DNA from: Ailurus styani
Taxonomy: Eukaryota > Chordata > Mammalia > Carnivora > Ailuridae
Direction of reading: 5' to 3'
DNA: 64,000 nt
Assembly (NCBI GenBank): GCA_002007465.1
Contig: LNAC01000031.1
Coordinates: 2,387,221 to 2,451,220, forward strand
Made by a program: the position numbers and the translations under genes. Under the pieces are notes generated by a model. It saw only the letters and a list, made by a program, of their open reading frames with translations, did no database searches and was not told the DNA's origin. Shown in pieces: positions 59,111 to 64,000 of the stretch; position 1 is the stretch's first letter; each line of letters begins with the position of its first letter.

Positions 59111-59520
59111 TGCACAGCTCAGTTTTAGCAAGAATCTCCCTTAGTCAGTTTAGAGAGAATCCCTCACTGCACTGTTGTTATCTGACCAAATTTCTCATTT
59201 CCCATTTTTGATATCTGACCATTCTGGCCTGTGTTGAGCAAGAATCCTCTTAATTCTGTTTAGCAAGAACCGTCCTCATCTTGATGCCTCTTCTTGGGAA
59301 TTTTTCATCTACTGACAACCTCCTCCCCCCATTCTGTCCAATGGCTATAAATCCCCAGCTATCTTTGCTATCTTTTGTGTTAAGTCGATCTCTCTCCCCT
59401 ATCGCGATAGTCTTGACACCTATCAAAATTGTTCTGAATGAACTTTTCCTTTCCACTTTAGTAAGTGTCAGAATTTTTTCCCTTAGTATCCCATTCATCA
59501 ACAATTCAACCTAATTCTGG
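59111..59520 (+). mobile_element. Endogenous-retrovirus LTR-like sequence, sense, provisional
   Basis: LTR-like order: a 'gctataaatcccc' TATA-type motif (TATAA at 59346-59350), a CT-rich 'gatctctctcccctat' stretch, a degenerate polyadenylation region 'ctgaatgaacttttcctttc' and an end near 'cccattcatcaacaattcaa'. It recalls old mammalian LTRs. No gag, pol or env remnant is seen beside it. Confidence 0.5.
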
Positions 59521-60044
59521 TCCTACAACAAGAAGTCAAATGGAACTGGAAATTTCACCTTGTAGAATTTCCAGGGACCAAACATCTCACTGCTGTTGTG
59601 CACTTTCTCTTTGGAGTTTGCAGAGTGATGTAGAAACACCAATACTGCATGCGTATTCAACAATATTCAGAGCTATGGTTAATAAGGATGTGGAGAGGGG
59701 TAATGGATGCAATGATTTCCCAACTTCCTCACTCCAACAGTTTAAGCAAGTCCCCTACCACCCCTTTTTGGGAGGTCTCATAGGTGTGACGCATTGGGAA
59801 GAAGTTTGAATCACTGAATTAGAGCAAAAGAATATTTATGTCAAAGAAAAAGTACAAAAGGGTTGATGATGAGGCAAAAATTCACCCGGAGTTGTGAAGA
59901 CTGAAATTCGTGAGAGAAAGATGGAAAAGTACTCTCACTGATCTTCAGAACATAATCTTTTACTGTTTGTCTACTCTTCCTTTTTCTTTCTCCCTCCGAG
60001 ATAGTAAGCCATTATATCATTTATGTATGCTGCCATTTATATGT
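59521..60044. other. Unassigned sequence
   Basis: The 114-codon plus frame 59465-59809 starts in the LTR-like part and has no motif that I recognise. Confidence 0.35.
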
Positions 60045-60215
60045 CTCTCACAACTTTAATATGTATTATTTCAATAATCTTCAACATAATAGTCTGAAGT
60101 TGTTATTACTATACCTGTTTTATAGGGGAGGACTCTAAGCATGCAGAGATTAAATGATTTGCTCATGATCACACAGCTAATAAGTGGCAAGTCAAACTTT
60201 AAACTCAACCCCGAT
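60045..60215 (-). mobile_element. MIR element, antisense
   Basis: Complement of MIR: 'gttattactatacctgtttt', 'ataggggaggactctaagca', 'agattaaatgatttgctcat' and 'gatcacacagctaataagtg'. Confidence 0.85.
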
Positions 60216-60239
60216 TAAAATTTGTTCTTTGGATATTTG

Positions 60240-60398
60240 CCAGTGCTTTTCACGTCTTAATGTGCATCCTTAAATAATCTGGAGGTCTTGTTAAAATACA
60301 CATCCAGTCTCGGGAGCTCTGGGTGGGAACCAGGGATTCTGAATTGGTGGAAGATGCTGATGTTGCATTTCTCTGGGCCCCACTTTGAGTAGTACTTG
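60240..60398 (+). mobile_element. MER5A (hAT-Charlie MITE)
   Basis: 'ccagtgcttttcacgtctta', 'tctggaggtcttgttaaaat', 'cagggattctgaattggtgg', 'gatgctgatgttgcatttct' and 'gggccccactttgagtagta' match MER5A from end to end, with the terminal CAGTG-type ends still visible. Confidence 0.85.
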
Positions 60399-61156
60399 AT
60401 GGTCATTAATTGGAAGTTGTAATGTTTTCACTGATCATGTGCTTCATCATAATTTTGCCTCATTACTTTGGCATATGTCTGAAATATACTAAATTGATTT
60501 ATCCCAAACTCCTCCTTCTTCACTCAAACCAAAGCTTCCCGGTATCAGCAGAATTCACCCAAATTCTCACTCAAGGTTTTTGCTTAGAAATCTCAAATGT
60601 AGTACTTTTTGGTTTTAGTCCATTCATCAAATCTTTCACTCTACTCACCATTTTTTTTCCCTCTCCTCTGAACTCTTTTCAATTTATCTACATCTCTTAG
60701 ACACCTATAAGCAAAAAACTGAATGCTTTATTCCAGGTGTAGACCCATCATTCATATGGAAAATGCTATCACATCACGTCTCTCAGTTTTATGACACAAG
60801 TGATACAATCTCTTTCGGTATCGAGTCCAAAAGAACCCTGCACCATTTTGTGACTGAGCTATATTGAAGATTTCTATCTAACTTGACATGGTAATTTACA
60901 GCCTCAAATATCTGTGCTTCTTCAAAAGAACTAATTTACATCTTTGAAGCTGGATGACACTTTTTTTTCCCCTATAGCATAAATGTTTTATCATTTTGTT
61001 GTTACTGCTGTAAGCACACAGTCCTCTTCATTTCTTAATTTGGCTTGATTGTTGGTGGGGAGCCCCTTTCCTACCCTTTATAGCATATGGACTGCTATCA
61101 AAGGCAAATACATACTCTATATCCCAAATGCCTCTAGATTGAAATGATGAAGTTCA
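60399..61156. other. Unassigned sequence
   Basis: No gene. The 96-codon frame 60410-60700 has no known match. Confidence 0.35.
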
Positions 61157-61298
61157 AGAGCTAGGATTTTCACTTGTTTGAGAGGAAGACAAGGTGTCAT
61201 GGATTCTATTTTGGGAGGTCCTGTGAGGCAAGGCTAACAGGGGTTAGGAGCTGAATAACTGGTTAATACATTTGAACTTCTGTATGTTGTAAAACTTT
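61157..61298 (+). repeat. Unnamed diverged repeat, copy A
   Basis: This stretch aligns with 62163-62318 in the same orientation. Shared blocks are 'attttgggag', 'ggcaa', 'acagggg/acagggc..ttag', 'aataca/aataaa ttt..aactt' and 'aaactttt/aaacttt'. By eye roughly two thirds of positions agree. I do not recognise the family. Confidence 0.65.
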
Positions 61299-61650
61299 CT
61301 TTTTCAAATTTTCCTTTGTTTTTCCTCCTGCTGCCACTGTGCTTGTGGTACCCTTAGCTACCTAGAAATGTTTTGAAAAATTCAAATTTGGTCTTAGGTG
61401 AACCAGGAGGAAAAGGACTGATTCATGTGTAGGCTGGGAGAGCTAAGTGGAGAGCCTGTTCTGAGCATAAGATCTCCTTTTAATTACATTTACACATATT
61501 TGAAAAAGAGTTGTACCTTTATATAAGAGGCTTGTGTTTATTCATTTTATAGTTAAATACTGGTGAATTGTCCTTTGCAGTGATAACTCTCCTAGAGGGA
61601 TAGTAAAGTCACTCACTGAAGACAGCTGGAAAAGCCTGGAAAAATTTAGT

Positions 61651-61690
61651 TGTGTGTGTATGTGTGTGTGAGTGCGCATGTGTGTGCAAG
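61651..61690 (+). repeat. Interrupted (TG)n microsatellite
   Basis: TG units broken by single-base changes; a 60-codon minus frame with His-Thr residues comes from it. Confidence 0.9.
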
Positions 61691-62162
61691 CACATAAGAG
61701 AGCATGTTGTGAGCAGGCTAACATGGGAGGGGAAGGTAGATAAAAGGAATGAAAGAAAGGGAGGGAGGGGGAGATAACTAAAGGAAAATTCTAAATCTTT
61801 TTTTCCCCTTGAGTTTTTCCTAATTAGAATTTTCTATCACCAAGGCTTCTTTGGTTCTATAGTTGCGAATATTTTTTAATTCAGCAAATACATATTGAGG
61901 ACCTTCTCTGAGTCATTGACCAGCTAGGAAGCAAATGGGGAAAGGCTGAAAAATATATGGTTGATGCCTTGAGGAGCTCATCTATTATCAGGTGAGGTAA
62001 ATTTCTGGAGCTCAATTAGTTCTTCTTTTTATTACAGTCCTAGTTTCATTTTGTTATTTTATTCCAGGAAAACTTCATAAGAGGAAACAACTTCTTACTC
62101 TGGGAATAAAGGAAAATTCCTAGACAAATTTATTGTAGAGAGGTATTTGGGAAGGACCCTTA
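61691..62162. other. Unassigned, purine-rich start, weak old LINE trace
   Basis: Bases 61735-61775 are purine-rich. Bases 61875-61995 ('cagcaaatacatattgagga', 'atgccttgaggagctcatct') resemble the common old 'aaatatttattgag..catggagctt' repeat, antisense, weakly. Confidence 0.4.
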
Positions 62163-62318
62163 AGACTAGGCTGGGATTTTTGTTAGATAACTGTAGGTGA
62201 AACAAAATGTCACAGACTTTTGTTTTGGGAGACTCTGCAAGGCAAATTCCAAAACAGGGCTTAGCTGCTTGTGAGCTCAGGATAATAAATTTAAACTTGC
62301 ATATAACTGTCAAACTTT
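62163..62318 (+). repeat. Unnamed diverged repeat, copy B
   Basis: Partner of 61157-61298; the pair lies about 1 kb apart in direct orientation. A 77-codon minus-strand frame (62095-62328) crosses it without any match that I know. Confidence 0.65.
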
Positions 62319-62629
62319 TATAAAGCATTTATATAACAAAGCAATATTTCCCTGGAGAAAGCAGGAGAGAACTGTATATGTGTATACTCTTCCTCCCAAA
62401 TAAATTTGTTCTTGAGAGCTGAAACTGAATCCTTCTTCTTGATTGCCTGAGTTATATTTGTTTAAATACTTTTTTGTATAACATGGAACAAAATCAAGGC
62501 TTGCCAATTAACACAGGGCTGGATTGCAGGGACATGGACTCCATAGCAATGATTCATTCCTACTTTGTTGTAGGACATATACAGTTTCCATCAGCATTAA
62601 TGTGTGCCTAAAATTCTGTCACATGACAT

Positions 62630-62765
62630 AGATTTGGTGTCTAAATTCATCTTATTGATGAGGAAACTGATGCAAGAGAGGTTAAATTGTCTAAGGCTAG
62701 TTACATAGTAGTTAAAAAGGATTCTAATCTCCGTATTTCTGACTCCAGAAACTGTATGTATAACT
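62630..62765 (-). mobile_element. MIR element, antisense
   Basis: 'cttattgatgaggaaactga', 'tgcaagagaggttaaattgt', 'aaggctagttacatagtagt' and 'tctgactccagaaactgtat' are the complement of MIR. Confidence 0.8.
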
Positions 62766-63085
62766 CAGACACTATATTTTTATGTATACAAATCTATACT
62801 CTTTTATGTATAAAATCCATACTCTTATGTCACATGAACAATTAGTTAACTCACTGTATCAATAAGTTGATGCTCAGTGAACTTACACACTTCACGTTCT
62901 ACAGAAGAAACAAAAGATGACTACTACTTAGTGATACAACTCAAGAGCATATAAGTTAGCAGATATACACTTTTACATCTATAATTTAAATTCAATGTTA
63001 TGCTAAGCACTGTAATAGAAGAATAAATTAATATTAGTGAAGGTTATACAGGGGAGATTAATTTTAACTAGAGGGCTTTGAAAAG
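62766..63085. other. Unassigned AT-rich sequence
   Basis: Nothing recognised. Confidence 0.4.
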
Positions 63086-63860
63086 ATTTTTTTTTAACGT
63101 TCAGTTAGCTGACATATAGTACATCATTAGTTTTTGATGTAGTGTTCAGCGATTCATTAGTTGTGTATAACACCCAATCTTCATCACACATGTGTCCTCC
63201 TTAATACCCATCACCCAGCTACCCCACCCTACAACTCCCCTCCCTTCTTTAACCTTCAGTTTTTTCCCCGGAGTCCAGAGTCTCTCATGGTTTGTTTCCC
63301 TCTCTGATTTCTTCCCACTCAGTTTTCCCTCCCTTCCCCTGTGGTCCTCCATGGTATTCCATGTGTCTCACATAAGAGTGAAACCATATAATTGTCCTTC
63401 TCTGCTTGCCTAATTTCACTTATCATAATCCCCTCCAGTTCTATCCATGTCGATGTAAAAGGTAGGTATTCATCCTTTCTGATGGTTGAGTAATATTCCA
63501 TTGTATATATGAACAACATCTTTATCCATTCATCTGTTGAAGGACATCTAGGCTCCTTCCACAATTTGGCTATTGTGGACATTGCTGCTATGAACATTGG
63601 GGTGAATGTGCCCCTTCTTTTCACTACATCTGTATCTTTGCTGTAAATACCTAGTAGCGCAATTGCTGGGTCATACGGTAGCTCTATTTTCAACGTCTTG
63701 AGGAACCTCTACACTGTTTTCCAGAGTGGCTGCACCAGCTTGCATTCCCACCAACAGTGCAAGAGGGTTTCCCTTTCTCCACATCCTCGCCAATATTTGA
63801 CATTTCCTGTCTTGTTAATTTTTGCCATTCTAACTGGTGTAAGGTGGTATCTCACTATTT
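63086..63860 (-). mobile_element. Carnivore L1, 3' UTR and ORF2 C-terminus, antisense
   Basis: Minus-strand carnivore-lineage L1. 63086-63318 is 3' UTR ('cattaatacccatcaccca'-type text, 'gtttgtttccctctctgatt'). 63319 to about 63858 is the C-terminal part of ORF2. A CAN-SINE breaks it at about 63862, so the rest of the element may lie past the window edge. Decay is modest, making this the best preserved L1 in the window. Confidence 0.92.
63319..63858 (-). pseudogene. L1 ORF2 C-terminal fragment, one visible stop
   Basis: ORF2 encodes the L1 endonuclease/reverse transcriptase. The open minus-strand stretch of 124 codons (63319-63693) reads [17 protein letters not shown], then IAKLWKEPRCPSTDEW, then LFIYTMEYYSTIRKDEYLPF and RQAEKDNYMVSLL, all hallmarks of the ORF2p C-terminus, and ends at its normal place before the 3' UTR. 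Upstream the same frame continues as QPLWKTV, then a stop, then [14 protein letters not shown]; the stop replaces the usual tryptophan. The catalytic core is not in the window. The fragment is interrupted by a SINE and cannot be functional as it stands. Confidence 0.9.
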
Positions 63861-63861
63861 T

Positions 63862-64000
63862 GTTTTTCTTTTTAAGATTTTTTTATTTATTTGAGAGAGA
63901 GAGAGCATAAGTAGGGAGAGTAGCAGGCAGAGGGAGAGAAAGAAGCAGGCTCTCTGCTGAGCAGGGAGCCCAATGCAGGGCTTGATCCCGGCACCCTGAG
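63862..64000 (-). mobile_element. CAN-SINE, antisense, cut by window edge
   Basis: Tail complement 'tttaagatttttttattta', GAGA tract, 'caggcagagggagagaaaga', 'aagcaggctctctgctgagc' and 'gatcccggcaccctgag' are visible; the head lies beyond 64000. It is nested in the L1 ORF2 sequence and is therefore younger than that L1. Confidence 0.93.

Noticed and set aside
7600..63000. CRISPR array, operon, phage or other prokaryotic system
   Set aside because: CAN-SINE, MIR, L1 and L2 elements throughout mark vertebrate nuclear DNA. No regularly spaced repeats with unique spacers and no gene clusters exist.

Overview
This window is AT-rich, repeat-laden mammalian nuclear DNA with no protein-coding gene that I can support. 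The lineage call rests on tRNA-derived CAN-SINE elements, which occur in carnivores. Several copies have the head 'ggcgcctgggtggctcag', a repeated 'ctgcctgcctctctgcct' tract and an (AAATA)n tail. I associate that form with Mustelidae (mink, ferret, badger and otter relatives). The family is inferred from remembered consensus sequences; I cannot name the species.

Layout. 1-3.4 kb: an antisense CAN-SINE and a rearranged old L1 (antisense, sense, antisense). 3.4-12.4 kb: unassigned DNA with MIR and L2 remnants, two CAN-SINEs and two antisense L1 pieces. 12.4-17.4 kb: MIR, a short carnivore L1 3' end, a young CAN-SINE, L2, and an exact 47-base direct duplication. 17.5-19.5 kb: 3' half of a sense L1 with a decayed ORF2. 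19.5-27.2 kb: three CAN-SINEs, a sense L1 3' UTR and an old DNA transposon. 27.2-36.5 kb: mostly unassigned, with MIR and L2. 36.5-43.9 kb: a GC-richer block, MER20, an L1 3' end, a complete Tigger-like MITE, an LTR and five CAN-SINEs in mixed orientation. 43.9-50 kb: mostly unassigned, with a 174-base L1 fragment and three CAN-SINEs. 50.1-53.6 kb: a long antisense L1. 53.6-63.1 kb: MIRs, one CAN-SINE, CA/GT microsatellites, LTR-type sequence, MER5A and a diverged unnamed repeat pair. 63.1-64 kb: a carnivore L1 with an ORF2 C-terminus, broken by a CAN-SINE that runs off the window.

The long open frames are either LINE debris or chance frames. Nothing works together as a gene system. The window is probably intergenic or deep intronic. 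No rRNA, tRNA gene, snRNA, CRISPR array or operon is present. The observations most worth checking are the 47-base duplication beside an exon-like segment (13.2 and 15.1 kb), the unnamed repeat pair at 61.2 and 62.2 kb, and the set of young CAN-SINEs with intact target-site duplications. Repeat family names come from memory of consensus sequences, so subfamily calls are provisional.
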